A DNA stretch of 64,000 nt from Candidatus Helarchaeota archaeon (GTDB taxonomy: Archaea > Asgardarchaeota > Lokiarchaeia > Helarchaeales > HEL-GB-A), in NCBI GenBank assembly GCA_013375455.1, contig JABXJT010000001.1, positions 62,001 through 126,000 of the forward strand, written 5' to 3'. The notes under the pieces were generated by a model. The model was not told the DNA's origin and did not search any database. It worked only from the letters and a program-made list of their open reading frames with translations. Below are positions 19,080 through 27,987 of the stretch, piece by piece (the first letter of the stretch is position 1; the number at the start of each line of letters is the position of its first letter). The translations under genes were made by a program, and so were the position numbers.

Positions 19080-20873
19080 ATGAAGAGAGAACTTAAATCT
19101 GTCGCAATTTCATTGTTCATCGTGTTTGCCATGTTTATGTGGACCACGCAATCAAACATGATGAGTTATGACACGATCCTTGAGAATTCGTGCCAGCGGT
19201 TATGGGTGCATGCCCCCTCAACGCTCCAAGCTGGCGAGAATTTCGAATTTCACGTGCAAGCCTGGGATGAATGGGAGCGCTTGAGTTCGATCTACGATGG
19301 ACGAGTCACATTCGAATTGATCAGTTATAACATTTCCACGTTAGAGAATTTTACTGCACCATGGTCGGCTCCTGGGGCTTATCGGTTTACAGGGGCACTC
19401 ATTGAGCAAGGTCTTTTTCCTGCTTATAAGCTTTCATCGCTTAATGGCAAGGATTGTGGCCGGCATGGTTTTACTGCATCCATCTTTGCAGAGGGGATCC
19501 ATTATATCAAAGTAACTGACGATCAAGGGCACGTTGCATTAAGCAATCCCATCCTCGTATGGAATGACACGCCCAAGCTCAACCTATATTGGGGTGATAT
19601 TCACGGGCATTCTGCTTTATGTGATGGATCTGGATATTTGGAGGATGTTTGGAGTTTTGCCAAGGAAGTGGCTTATATGGATTTCGCTGCTGTCACGACC
19701 CACGATGATTATACGGATTATTTTGGCTCTGCCCCGGACTTTGGAGTGCTATGGGAGCTTTCAAAAGCCGCCGCGAATCGGTGGAATTCGCCCAACGAAT
19801 TTGTTGCGCTTGTAGCCTATGAATGGACTCAACAACTGAAAGGATATGGACACATGTGCGTCTATTATGAGGGGGCTGATGGCCCGATGTTTTCCGCCTC
19901 TTATCCTCAGTATGAATCCCAGGATAAACTATGGGCGGCTTTGCGTGAATGGAAAGCTGCTTCCGGTTCGGACGTCATTACCATACCGCATCATACTGGA
20001 TTTAAAACGCAGTGGATGTATTATGATTTGTCCTACTATGACCCCGAATTCGTCCCTCTCATTGAAATTTATTCTGCCCACGGTTCGAGTGAAATGATGA
20101 ACGGTTTGAAGTCCATCGATACTGAGGCTGAAATCCACGGTCACCACGTTCAGGATGCGCTTTCAATGGGTTATCAGGTAGGACTAATGGCCAGCTCAGA
20201 TTCACACGATGGCCGCCTTGGGCATCCCATCCACCATACCGAAGCTAACAATCGCTTTCAATATCCATATACGATGATGGGGTTACAGGGTATTGCTTTC
20301 AGATTTGAAGAGGACCGGGAAGGGGGATTGATTGGCGTGTATGCTGAAAATCTCACCCGGAAAGGCATCTTTCATGCTCTAAAAACAAGATCCTGTTTTG
20401 GATCCACTCACGTGAGCCGTCCCCTTCTCAATTTCACCATTAACGGAGTCGCGGTGGGTCAGAATGATTCAACAGTCTATGTCAGTTCGCTGACGTCCCC
20501 TCGTTTGATTGAGGTATTAGTAGCTGCAGATGGAGATGTTAATGATAACCTGATCCAAAACATCACTTTGGTTCGTAACAACGTGGATATCAACTTTACG
20601 ACTCCCAATTCGCTTGTCTGTAGATATAGTTTCAATGATACCGCCGTACTCACCGGCATGAACTATACGCACGGGGTTGAAATAGATGGCGAATATAAAA
20701 TATACCCGGATGCTCACAAATCCCTCCCCGAGTACTCCTTGGATCAACCCCCCTCAACGAATTGGAATGGGACCGATTACTCAGACATCACTGATGTCTA
20801 TTATGTGAGAGTTACTCAGAGTAATGGCGATATGGCGTGGATTGGTCCCATTTGGGTGAAATTGAAATTATGA
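19080..20873 (+). CDS. Secreted DUF3604 protein with PHP-like metal site
   Basis: A 597-residue protein with an N-terminal signal/anchor helix and a beta-rich domain (about 25-165), then a DUF3604 catalytic-type domain. Metal-ligand motifs of the PHP fold are visible in order: GDIHGHSALCDG (172-183), VTTHDDYTD, IPHHTG, EIYSAHGSSE and ASSDSHDGRLGHP. DUF3604 proteins are predicted metal-dependent hydrolases; the substrate is not known. A C-terminal beta domain follows. Here the enzyme is predicted to act outside the cell, consistent with the surface-protein cluster upstream. Confidence 0.85.
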   Translation: MKRELKSVAISLFIVFAMFMWTTQSNMMSYDTILENSCQRLWVHAPSTLQAGENFEFHVQAWDEWERLSSIYDGRVTFELISYNISTLENFTAPWSAPGAYRFTGALIEQGLFPAYKLSSLNGKDCGRHGFTASIFAEGIHYIKVTDDQGHVALSNPILVWNDTPKLNLYWGDIHGHSALCDGSGYLEDVWSFAKEVAYMDFAAVTTHDDYTDYFGSAPDFGVLWELSKAAANRWNSPNEFVALVAYEWTQQLKGYGHMCVYYEGADGPMFSASYPQYESQDKLWAALREWKAASGSDVITIPHHTGFKTQWMYYDLSYYDPEFVPLIEIYSAHGSSEMMNGLKSIDTEAEIHGHHVQDALSMGYQVGLMASSDSHDGRLGHPIHHTEANNRFQYPYTMMGLQGIAFRFEEDREGGLIGVYAENLTRKGIFHALKTRSCFGSTHVSRPLLNFTINGVAVGQNDSTVYVSSLTSPRLIEVLVAADGDVNDNLIQNITLVRNNVDINFTTPNSLVCRYSFNDTAVLTGMNYTHGVEIDGEYKIYPDAHKSLPEYSLDQPPSTNWNGTDYSDITDVYYVRVTQSNGDMAWIGPIWVKLKL

Positions 20874-20884
20874 AGGTAATTAAT

Positions 20885-22579
20885 TCATTCAATATAGCGT
20901 AACGCATCTCGTACAATATCCTCATGATCAAACGCAAGATCAAGGCGAGCCGCTTCCTCGATCGGCATGAATTTAATCGAAATCGCCTCACCAACTGCAA
21001 CCCCGCCAATGATTTCGCATAGAAATGCCGTTGATGTTACTGTACCGCGGGGATCCCGAGACGGATTGTCATAGAAGCCTATCTTATTCAGAATATGTAT
21101 GTTCAGATTGGTTTCCTCTCTTACTTCACGAATCAAGGCTTGCTCCGGACTTTCATTGCCGATTATAAAGCCACCGGGCAATGCTAATATCCCCTTAAAT
21201 GGGGGGTGATCTCGCCTTATCAGAACGACATTTCGCTTATTATCTACAATAACTGCATCAACGGCATGTGGATTAAGTGGCTTTCTAGAAAGGTTGGTTT
21301 GTTTGATAAACGCGTAAACTAAACCTAATAGAACTGTCATAATAATAACGGAAACGACCCCACTGATGACTGCAGTGAGAGTATCACCTGTCGCAAGGGC
21401 TGCTAAAAAGGCAAGTATGATCGCCGTGATCTCTGCTAATGCCCCCAAAATAAAAAATTGGTTTAATTTTTGCGACGAGACATACTGGGCATCCTGTTTA
21501 AGCTGAATTTCTCTCTGAAAGGCAAAATTTAACGCATCAGAAATGGCATATATTTTTTTATCTACCTTCGTTGCAACTTCTTCTACTTTGAATTCTCGCT
21601 CTAAATGGTTCAAGATTGTTAAAAAATGATGTTTCCTCTTATAATCTATTTCATCCTGAATCAGACTTCTTTGTATGTCAACGCGCCCATCAAGCAGGCG
21701 CACTTCATTTATCCATTTTTCAATTTCTTCAGATGAGAAGAACTGATTAATGGCATAGAGCATGTCTAATGAATCATTTACTGATTCATAAGCCGATTTT
21801 ATCGCTCTTATTTGCCCTGCGGGTTTTAAAATCATTTGTTTCACATATTCATTAAAGGATCGCTCAAAATCTTTTGCGTCTATATAACTAAATCCTGAAT
21901 TTTTATGGATGAAATGGAGCTCAGAAATGCGAGAGGACAAATTCTTTTTCACTTGCACGTCATAATGGGCCTCTCTCTGATCCTCCCATTTGCCCGAATA
22001 GAGTTCCGTCCAATCACTTAGTTCTCTCTTGAACTTGTTAATGGTATTTTCATCCCACGCCTCAATTTTGGGGTCAGTCTCTGAGGAAATTACGTAAATG
22101 AAAATGGGATTTTTCTTGTCAAACATTAAATAGATGTAGCGTATTTGGGTTTGGGTTCCGACTAAATAGTTATGCAACATTACAGGTATGATGTTAAGTA
22201 GATTCGGTGTAATTCCCTTTTTTTTAGCAGGACTCCCCTTAAAATATTCTACCTCAAATTGAAGATAGCCCAGTGAATCATATTGCATGTTTAAGTTTTT
22301 ATCATGAAACGGAAAAGGTTCAGTGAAGGGAATCCATTCAACCTTGAGATAGAGATTTTTACTCATATCAAGTAAGAGCTTTAATGCCTGTGAATCCAGA
22401 TTAAACTTGAGAAAGTCGTCCTCTTTGAGATTACTAATGTAATTATTAATAATATTCTCAAGTTCCTTGATTTGTTCCGGCATGAACACTTCATAACTAT
22501 TGACGAACGCACTCACTAGCCAGTATTCCTTCAGATAAATGAATTGAAGCATAAAAACCACTTTCATGAATTTAAACAA
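20885..22579 (-). CDS. Membrane-anchored protein with C-terminal NUDIX domain
   Basis: About 564 residues from TTG 22579; ATG 22567 or 22483 (MPEQIKELENII) are alternative starts and no clear ribosome site decides. The N-terminal about 330 residues are a soluble, partly coiled-coil region I do not recognise. Two membrane helices follow (about 360-425). The last 127 residues are a NUDIX domain with the box GGFIIGNESPEQALIREVREET; the usual Gly after the EE pair is Asn (EETNL). NUDIX enzymes cleave nucleoside diphosphates linked to X, often ADP-ribose or NADH. The gene converges on DUF3604 with an 11-base gap. Confidence 0.82.
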   Translation of the reverse strand: MFKFMKVVFMLQFIYLKEYWLVSAFVNSYEVFMPEQIKELENIINNYISNLKEDDFLKFNLDSQALKLLLDMSKNLYLKVEWIPFTEPFPFHDKNLNMQYDSLGYLQFEVEYFKGSPAKKKGITPNLLNIIPVMLHNYLVGTQTQIRYIYLMFDKKNPIFIYVISSETDPKIEAWDENTINKFKRELSDWTELYSGKWEDQREAHYDVQVKKNLSSRISELHFIHKNSGFSYIDAKDFERSFNEYVKQMILKPAGQIRAIKSAYESVNDSLDMLYAINQFFSSEEIEKWINEVRLLDGRVDIQRSLIQDEIDYKRKHHFLTILNHLEREFKVEEVATKVDKKIYAISDALNFAFQREIQLKQDAQYVSSQKLNQFFILGALAEITAIILAFLAALATGDTLTAVISGVVSVIIMTVLLGLVYAFIKQTNLSRKPLNPHAVDAVIVDNKRNVVLIRRDHPPFKGILALPGGFIIGNESPEQALIREVREETNLNIHILNKIGFYDNPSRDPRGTVTSTAFLCEIIGGVAVGEAISIKFMPIEEAARLDLAFDHEDIVRDALRYIE

Positions 22580-22669
22580 AATTCTTCTTGTTATTACGGG
22601 GATATTCCCTGATTTTATCTGTTTCGAAATCGTAGAGATCGTGATATTAATTTAGAAGGTGATCACGAA

Positions 22670-22864
22670 ATGAATGAACTTGCAAATCTTACTGGAGCAA
22701 TTCAACGGGCTTCCAAGTTTGCAATTCGTGCTTTGAAACGGAATGATGATGTTTCCGCCTATAACTCATTAAAAGCTTTAGTACACATGTATATTCGCAT
22801 GAATAAGTGTCGAAAAGCGTTAGAAATCATTCAAATGGCAAAACATATCTTTCCAGATTTTTAA
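22670..22864 (+). CDS. Small helical (TPR-like) protein
   Basis: A 64-residue protein whose start is supported by GGTGATC eight bases upstream, nearly the full complement of the archaeal 16S 3' end. The sequence is helical and amphipathic, with an A..ALKRND....YNSLKALVHMYIRM..CRKALEIIQMAK pattern like one and a half tetratricopeptide repeats. It has no membrane segment. It is divergent from the NUDIX gene and has no obvious partner. I infer a real gene from the ribosome site; function is unknown. Confidence 0.6.
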   Translation: MNELANLTGAIQRASKFAIRALKRNDDVSAYNSLKALVHMYIRMNKCRKALEIIQMAKHIFPDF

Positions 22865-22905
22865 GCTAATGAAACTCGATACTACCTCCTCGCTTGATGT
22901 CTGAT

Positions 22906-22920
22906 CCATGCAAGGCATGG
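22906..22920. other. Perfect short hairpin between convergent genes
   Basis: CCATGC and GCATGG form a six-pair stem around a three-base loop between the ends of the small helical gene and the Vps62-like gene. It could be a transcript 3'-end structure. There is no adjacent oligo-T on either strand, so terminator function is doubtful. Confidence 0.3.
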
Positions 22921-22993
22921 AGATGATGACGTCCTCTCATTCCGAGTTAGGATAAATGCTTTATTTTAAAAAAAAGGGAGAAATGCATTGAAT

Positions 22994-24703
22994 TCATGCA
23001 AAATCTTTAGGCGCCGATCGTATGATGAGTCCAGCCAAAATTTTGATGAATGCCGACACGACTAGCAAAATACCACCGATGGCAAATCCCCAGATGAACG
23101 TAGCACTTAATGCGGGGGGTCCAGGGAACACTATTGCAGTCGATCCCCCTAGTGGTGCTTGGGAAATTGTATTTGCGACAGTAGTGGCTTCAGGGGGTAA
23201 GCCTGGGAATATCCCGATGAGAGCACCGAATTGCGTCATGATAAGGAGGACAATGCCTAGTAAGAGCAGGAAGAAAATTCCGCTCCTGATGTAACCGTTG
23301 CCAAGTTTCTTTGGTTTATTCACGCTAACAATGTCTAGTAGATTCAGAGTGATCCCCATGACAAGAATCAAGCTAAATGGAATGCCCAAGCTAAAGAGAG
23401 GTGACATTCCAGTACCGGTTACGAGAAAATTCACTGAAACTCCGCTCATCCCATCTAAAACGAAAATATTTCCTGAGGCTACAATCGCGCCTGTAAAATT
23501 GGCATACACTGTATACCAGGGCACAAAGAGTGCATATATTAATAACCCTATTGCAATGAATCCCATGAGAATGCCAACTGACGCTCGCGTCTTCAGCACT
23601 TCTCCTAAAAGAAGTCCGCCTTCCCTCTTGAGCTTGATTATTTTCCAGAGCTTCCGAAGCACGAAGATGGCGAAAATGGCAAGGATGATGTAGAGGAGAT
23701 AATACATGAACCAGCAGAGAGCGAACCAAGTAGCATCAACAGTAAAGAGTCCGGCAGTCCAAGAAGCAGGATTATTCCATTTATCGTCATTTTCTTGATG
23801 GCCTGGCCCATATGGTCCCGCAAATCCTAGAGTTTTATCAAGAACATTTTCCCAGTCACCCCATACACCACCGTAATCGAGCCAATCTTGTGTTGCTACG
23901 TGGTTGCCAGCTCCAAGTTCCCCCAGAACTTCCAAATTAACGCCTACTGTCCACGTTGTATGACTTATGACAACTCCATCAGCGCCCACCTCATCGTTTT
24001 CCATTCCTACCTTGCCTTGATAAGAGCGGAAATAACATGCGTGGGAACCTTTAGCCACGTAGACGTGAGGATGGTCACCCGTTTTTTCCACATCAGCCCA
24101 AGCAGCATATTCACCACCATGGTGTTGAGAATAGGCAGCTCCAATGGGATCATGGGGTTCTGTATTACTGAGCATGATCGAAATCATTTCCCAATCACCC
24201 TCATGTTGATTAATTGAACCATCATTGTAGGCGTAGAAAAACCAATATTGAACAAAGGTATAGCCAGAGTCATTCATCACGTGACAATAGATGTGATAGG
24301 GCCAAAGACCTATATTTGTAGTATAGTGTGTTTTTATCGCCTCGTAATCTCCAATCATGTTACGCAATAGGTGATATTGACCAGGATAATCGTCAAGCGT
24401 AGTCTTTAATGGATTAAAGCTCACAAATACTGCCGGTTGCTCGGTCCCCGTTGGTCTGTTATATAGATTGGAATTCGAAATGTGATAATCTACATCAACA
24501 GGAAAGAAATTTTCTCCTGCCTTAAAATAGAGTGTAGGTGCAAATCTTGCGGCAAGTGAATTTTCTGTACTATCTGTTATTCCATCATTATCAGTATCAG
24601 CCGCTTGAACCATAGGTGATGGCCATATCAAAACAATGATAAGCAGCACCGCCGTGACAAGCATAAATTTCTTGATTTGCTTTAATTTTTGTTTTTTATT
24701 CAT
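22994..24703 (-). CDS. Vps62-like domain membrane protein
   Basis: A 569-residue protein with a signal peptide/anchor (1-34) followed by a calcium-type ADTDNDGITDSTE segment. Residues about 50-300 match the Vps62 (DUF946) family pattern: FAP.LYFK.GE..FPVDVDYH, HEGDWEMISI (167-176), YSQHHGGEYAAW and HPHVYVAKGSHACYF. This domain is known from plants, fungi and some bacteria; its biochemical role is unclear. About five membrane helices make up residues 326-560. The domain would lie outside the cell. The gene stands alone between a convergent small gene and a divergent methyltransferase. Confidence 0.78.
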   Translation of the reverse strand: MNKKQKLKQIKKFMLVTAVLLIIVLIWPSPMVQAADTDNDGITDSTENSLAARFAPTLYFKAGENFFPVDVDYHISNSNLYNRPTGTEQPAVFVSFNPLKTTLDDYPGQYHLLRNMIGDYEAIKTHYTTNIGLWPYHIYCHVMNDSGYTFVQYWFFYAYNDGSINQHEGDWEMISIMLSNTEPHDPIGAAYSQHHGGEYAAWADVEKTGDHPHVYVAKGSHACYFRSYQGKVGMENDEVGADGVVISHTTWTVGVNLEVLGELGAGNHVATQDWLDYGGVWGDWENVLDKTLGFAGPYGPGHQENDDKWNNPASWTAGLFTVDATWFALCWFMYYLLYIILAIFAIFVLRKLWKIIKLKREGGLLLGEVLKTRASVGILMGFIAIGLLIYALFVPWYTVYANFTGAIVASGNIFVLDGMSGVSVNFLVTGTGMSPLFSLGIPFSLILVMGITLNLLDIVSVNKPKKLGNGYIRSGIFFLLLLGIVLLIMTQFGALIGIFPGLPPEATTVANTISQAPLGGSTAIVFPGPPALSATFIWGFAIGGILLVVSAFIKILAGLIIRSAPKDFA

Positions 24704-24883
24704 TTTAAATTCCTCGATAATTATGGATTCTATTAGGTAGCTTCCTTATGTAAAGGTTATTCTATTTAAAATTTCTTAGCGAAGGAGATTTTTGTGAGGA
24801 TTTGATTTTTATTGATCAGTACGAAATGGAAGACAAAATGTTAAAGAACTCAATGAGATAAACATGTAATTAGGAGCGTCTAA

Positions 24884-25054
24884 AAAACGGCAGATGAGGC
24901 AAAGCAACATATAGCCCCGAGGTGTAGATCTTTAACATATACTTTCGGATTTATTTATAACTTTGTATGTAATAGGCTCTATGACTGGCAAAAGAAATTT
25001 GCTACCTTAGCGAAACTTGTAAGCCATTCCCAAAGTAATGGGACATCTTTAAAA
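24884..25054 (+). other. In-frame upstream extension of the methyltransferase without a start codon
   Basis: The 24704-25054 gap holds no other gene. From 24884 to 25054 the frame is open and continuous with the methyltransferase. It reads ...FGFIYNFVCNRLYDWQKK..., which looks like the normal N-terminal helix of this enzyme class (a YD.W-type segment before motif I). No ATG, GTG or TTG occurs in frame between the TAA at 24881 and GTG 25055. The true start is therefore a non-standard codon, is lost by a frameshift, or lies at 25055. Confidence 0.5.
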
Positions 25055-25612
25055 GTGCTTGATTTAGCATGCGGTACGGGGTATTTGGCCCGTTACCTTC
25101 ACCCTTCAGTGGATTATGAAGGATGGGATCTTAACCATTCTTTCTTAAAACAATTGAAGCGCGACTGGAAAAAGGGAATAATCAAGGTTAAACATATCAG
25201 ATTACGGCGAAAGAACATCTTTGATTTTGAGGGGTATCCCAAAGAAAAGAAGGATGTCATTGTTTTCAGTGGGATCTTACATCATATTTCCCCCAGACAT
25301 GTTGAATTAATGGAACAGGCAAAGAAATACGCTGATAAAATCATTATTTGCGAACCTTTCGCAATACGCCCAGAAGAAATCGACGCCCACGATTGGCCTG
25401 CGAAAATTGCGATGCATGTGATGAAGTACCTACCAGAACGCTTGTATAAATTGATAGATATATTCTTGGCTGATAACGATGGAATAAATTCCTATCAAAC
25501 ACGCCAGGCCTGGACTTTCGATGCGAACGGGCTGAAGGAACTCTATCAAACGCTCGAAATCACTAAAATTTATGCACTTAAAGACGAATACATTGGCATT
25601 TGGGAATCTTGA
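25055..25612 (+). CDS. SAM-dependent methyltransferase (class I)
   Basis: From the only standard start, GTG 25055, the product is 185 residues and begins directly on motif I (LDLACGTGYLARYL), with acidic GWDLN as motif II and VIVFSGILHHI as motif IV. Starting on motif I leaves no N-terminal helix, so the native protein is probably longer (see 24884). The fold suggests a small-molecule or lipid methyltransferase, but I cannot name a substrate. The GTPase follows 66 bases downstream behind its own TATA box. Confidence 0.72.
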   Translation: MLDLACGTGYLARYLHPSVDYEGWDLNHSFLKQLKRDWKKGIIKVKHIRLRRKNIFDFEGYPKEKKDVIVFSGILHHISPRHVELMEQAKKYADKIIICEPFAIRPEEIDAHDWPAKIAMHVMKYLPERLYKLIDIFLADNDGINSYQTRQAWTFDANGLKELYQTLEITKIYALKDEYIGIWES

Positions 25613-25649
25613 GATAAATTAGATAACCTTTTTTAAAACAAAGGCGAAC

Positions 25650-25661
25650 TAATATATATTA
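25650..25661 (+). promoter_or_regulatory. TATA box of the GTPase gene
   Basis: TAATATATATTA is centred about 23 bases before the ATG at 25679. At the usual archaeal spacing of about 25 bases, transcription would begin at or beside the start codon, giving a leaderless mRNA; no ribosome site precedes the ATG. Confidence 0.5.
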
Positions 25662-25678
25662 CCAATTATTATATTTCA

Positions 25679-26647
25679 ATGGAATTGGAACCAGAGGGAC
25701 CTTCTATCGCATCCCATTACAAATTTAAGATAAATATTCTAGGTGAGCCTGAAGTCGGGAAGAGTGCATTCAATAAATATTGTAGCACTCGATTTGAGAG
25801 TAGCTTAGAGGAGTTACATGAGCAAGTCTATGGCGTTTCTTTTGCTGTTAAAATCCTAAAGAATATTGACATCGAAATGACGCTCGTGGTTTGGAATTTC
25901 ACGGGTCAAGAGCGCTACAAAACCGTGCAACCCAGTTACATGAAAGGCGTATCCGGTATTTTGCTATTATTTGATTTAACGCGATTAGAAACGTTTTTGA
26001 AGCTCCCAGAATGGTTGGAGTTTATAAAACGAAATGAGACGAATGTTCCCATCCTTCTTGTTGGCACGAAAGCAGATCTCTTCCATTTGAAAGACGTCAC
26101 GGATACGGGCATTGAGAACTTTGTGAGGGCAAATGGGTTGGAGGGATATTATGAAGTCTCATTCAAAACGGGCCTCAATGTAGAGGCGGTTATCAATAAA
26201 ATGAGCGAAATCATTTATCAAATTCGCGTTAAAAAACAAAAGTATTTGAAGATGTTCAAGTTAAACCGGAAGCACCCAAAACTTCCCCTCATCCTAGACG
26301 AAGATAGAGTGCGATCGGAATTCATTTTAACCATCAAAACAATCTTTAGCATGATTTCCGACGATTTTCTGGGTCGCATTCGAGAATTGGATGCACATTT
26401 AAAGGATATACAAAAAAGCGGAGACACCACAAAAATTCGATGGCTAAAAGAAGAGCTTGAAAAACTCTCGAAAGAGTTGATTACCCAAAATAGAATGGTT
26501 GAAACGCTATTTCTAGATACTCCGGTGTCCATCCCCACCTATCTCAGGCTGGATCTTTCAAAGGAATGGAAGAAACAACTGGATCAATTGCGTTATCGTT
26601 TATTTGTTTTCAAAGATGTTTGTAATAGAATAGTGCGTGATCATTAG
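25679..26647 (+). CDS. Rab-like small GTPase with helical C-terminal extension
   Basis: 322 residues. The G domain (about 14-182) has P-loop GEPEVGKS (22-29), switch II VWNFTGQERY (71-80), GTKADL (129-134) in place of NKxD and VSFK (160-163) in place of SAK. In Ras/Rab numbering the switch II Asp is Asn (N73) and the switch I Thr position appears to be Val, while the catalytic Gln (Q77) is kept. These changes should weaken Mg coordination. Residues about 185-322 are a charged helical region without a C-terminal prenylation Cys. Asgard archaea encode many such GTPases, thought to act in membrane or cytoskeletal processes; the partner is unknown. The stop overlaps that of the convergent gene by four bases. 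Confidence 0.88.
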   Translation: MELEPEGPSIASHYKFKINILGEPEVGKSAFNKYCSTRFESSLEELHEQVYGVSFAVKILKNIDIEMTLVVWNFTGQERYKTVQPSYMKGVSGILLLFDLTRLETFLKLPEWLEFIKRNETNVPILLVGTKADLFHLKDVTDTGIENFVRANGLEGYYEVSFKTGLNVEAVINKMSEIIYQIRVKKQKYLKMFKLNRKHPKLPLILDEDRVRSEFILTIKTIFSMISDDFLGRIRELDAHLKDIQKSGDTTKIRWLKEELEKLSKELITQNRMVETLFLDTPVSIPTYLRLDLSKEWKKQLDQLRYRLFVFKDVCNRIVRDH

Positions 26648-27978
26648 TGTTTTCGGTCCCGTATTAATTCAAATACCGCGCCGACTCGGGTCCTCACCTG
26701 CTCAATGTTATCTTTTATGTTTTGGAAGCCAATATCGACTAGGGCAAGGTCCGAGCTGTTGAGGCGTTCTTTGAATAGTTTTAACGAAGGGGTAATGCTC
26801 TTACAGCCATATATCGCGTTGAATAGGATTCCGTCAACATTATACTTCGAGCTAACATTAATATACCGATCTACAAGTGTTGCGTTATCCCGCCAAGCTC
26901 CCTCAAATTCGATCAGGTACCGTGCATAATTTTTTAAGATATCCCCCTGTGTTTCAATTATATCCAGGACTCGAAGTACTTCCCAATCAGCTATAAGAAG
27001 CCGCCCTCCCAATTCTTCCACAATTCTCGGAAGATGGGGTTCGTATCCCCCGAATGCATTAACCAAAATAACTTTTGGTCTCGCACTGGTATCGTGATTG
27101 CGTGATTTTGGTATCTTATCTAGATCCTTTGCCAGTTGTTTTAAGGTCTTATTGAAGAACTTCGGCTCACATAAGAAGTCGGTAAAGGCTATGTGTAACA
27201 ACGATAGCAAGTTCGTGAATGTAACTGGATGAACTCTAATGAGGTCACGGCTCCAAATATTTAAAATATTCAAATAACTTTCTCGGATTTCGTTAGCGAG
27301 AATAATTTGCTTTCGAAGTTTCTCGTTTGTGATAGTGTTACCAGTTGTCGCCTCTAGCTGCCCGATGGTCTGATTCAAACTTTCATGCATCATCTCCTCG
27401 CCATGATCTGCATCAACCAGAGGAATTTCCAGCATTATCACATTACATTTTTCCTTAATTTCTTCGAAGACCTTAGAAAACCAGTTGCATCGCGTTCCCA
27501 ACCCCATTGTCCCGTGAACTTTCTTCAAATGAGCCCATGTACCCCCAAGCAATAACCGTGTTCCGAAACAAGCATCCAGCGGTGAACCCGCGTTTTCTGC
27601 CTTGTCAATAAACTCTTGATAAGTCGAATAAGTTATTGTTAAAAAATTATCAATAAGATTCGAGAAGAACTTATCACCAACCAACGGTCGAAGAAATCGA
27701 ATCCCGCTCGAGAGCTGATTCCAACCGACGAGATTTTTATATGTCTGAGCAATTCTAAGAAAGGGCTGAGAGGAATAATCACCCATACGAACAAGAAATA
27801 CTGGAACGGCACCCGCCGCAAGCACAAGCTCGATCCCTGGGGGTAAAGCCATCGAAATGAGCTTCTTTCGTAATCTTTTCGCACGTCGTAACTGATTCTG
27901 CCCAGAATAAAATTTGAGAGTTAATTTCAGAAAATTTTTTAGAAAGAAATCATCAACCATTCGTGTTCCTTGACTCAT
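26644..27978 (-). CDS. 2-hydroxyacyl-CoA dehydratase-like subunit (paralog A)
   Basis: A 444-residue protein of the HgdB/FldB/BcrC superfamily (2-hydroxyacyl-CoA dehydratase and benzoyl-CoA reductase subunits). Candidate iron-sulfur cysteines are in DACFGTR (C137), GTRCNWF (C164), FLCEPKFF and YGCKSITPS. The closing TRVGAVFELI matches the family TR(I/V)(Q/G)AF end. It is the third gene of a minus-strand operon and lies nine bases after its 444-residue paralog. Such enzymes remove water from 2-hydroxyacyl-CoA by radical chemistry and need an ATP-dependent activator, which is not present nearby. The substrate is unknown. Confidence 0.82.
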   Translation of the reverse strand: MSQGTRMVDDFFLKNFLKLTLKFYSGQNQLRRAKRLRKKLISMALPPGIELVLAAGAVPVFLVRMGDYSSQPFLRIAQTYKNLVGWNQLSSGIRFLRPLVGDKFFSNLIDNFLTITYSTYQEFIDKAENAGSPLDACFGTRLLLGGTWAHLKKVHGTMGLGTRCNWFSKVFEEIKEKCNVIMLEIPLVDADHGEEMMHESLNQTIGQLEATTGNTITNEKLRKQIILANEIRESYLNILNIWSRDLIRVHPVTFTNLLSLLHIAFTDFLCEPKFFNKTLKQLAKDLDKIPKSRNHDTSARPKVILVNAFGGYEPHLPRIVEELGGRLLIADWEVLRVLDIIETQGDILKNYARYLIEFEGAWRDNATLVDRYINVSSKYNVDGILFNAIYGCKSITPSLKLFKERLNSSDLALVDIGFQNIKDNIEQVRTRVGAVFELIRDRKH

Positions 27979-27987
27979 TTTCTTGAT

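Noticed and set aside
22880..22940. C/D-box small RNA candidate (ATGATGA with nearby CTGA)
   Set aside because: The boxes are in the wrong order and spacing; no full C, D', C', D set is present.
23298..23693. 131-codon plus-strand frame inside the Vps62-like gene
   Set aside because: It is antisense to membrane helices of a well-supported gene, with no ribosome site and no recognisable domain.
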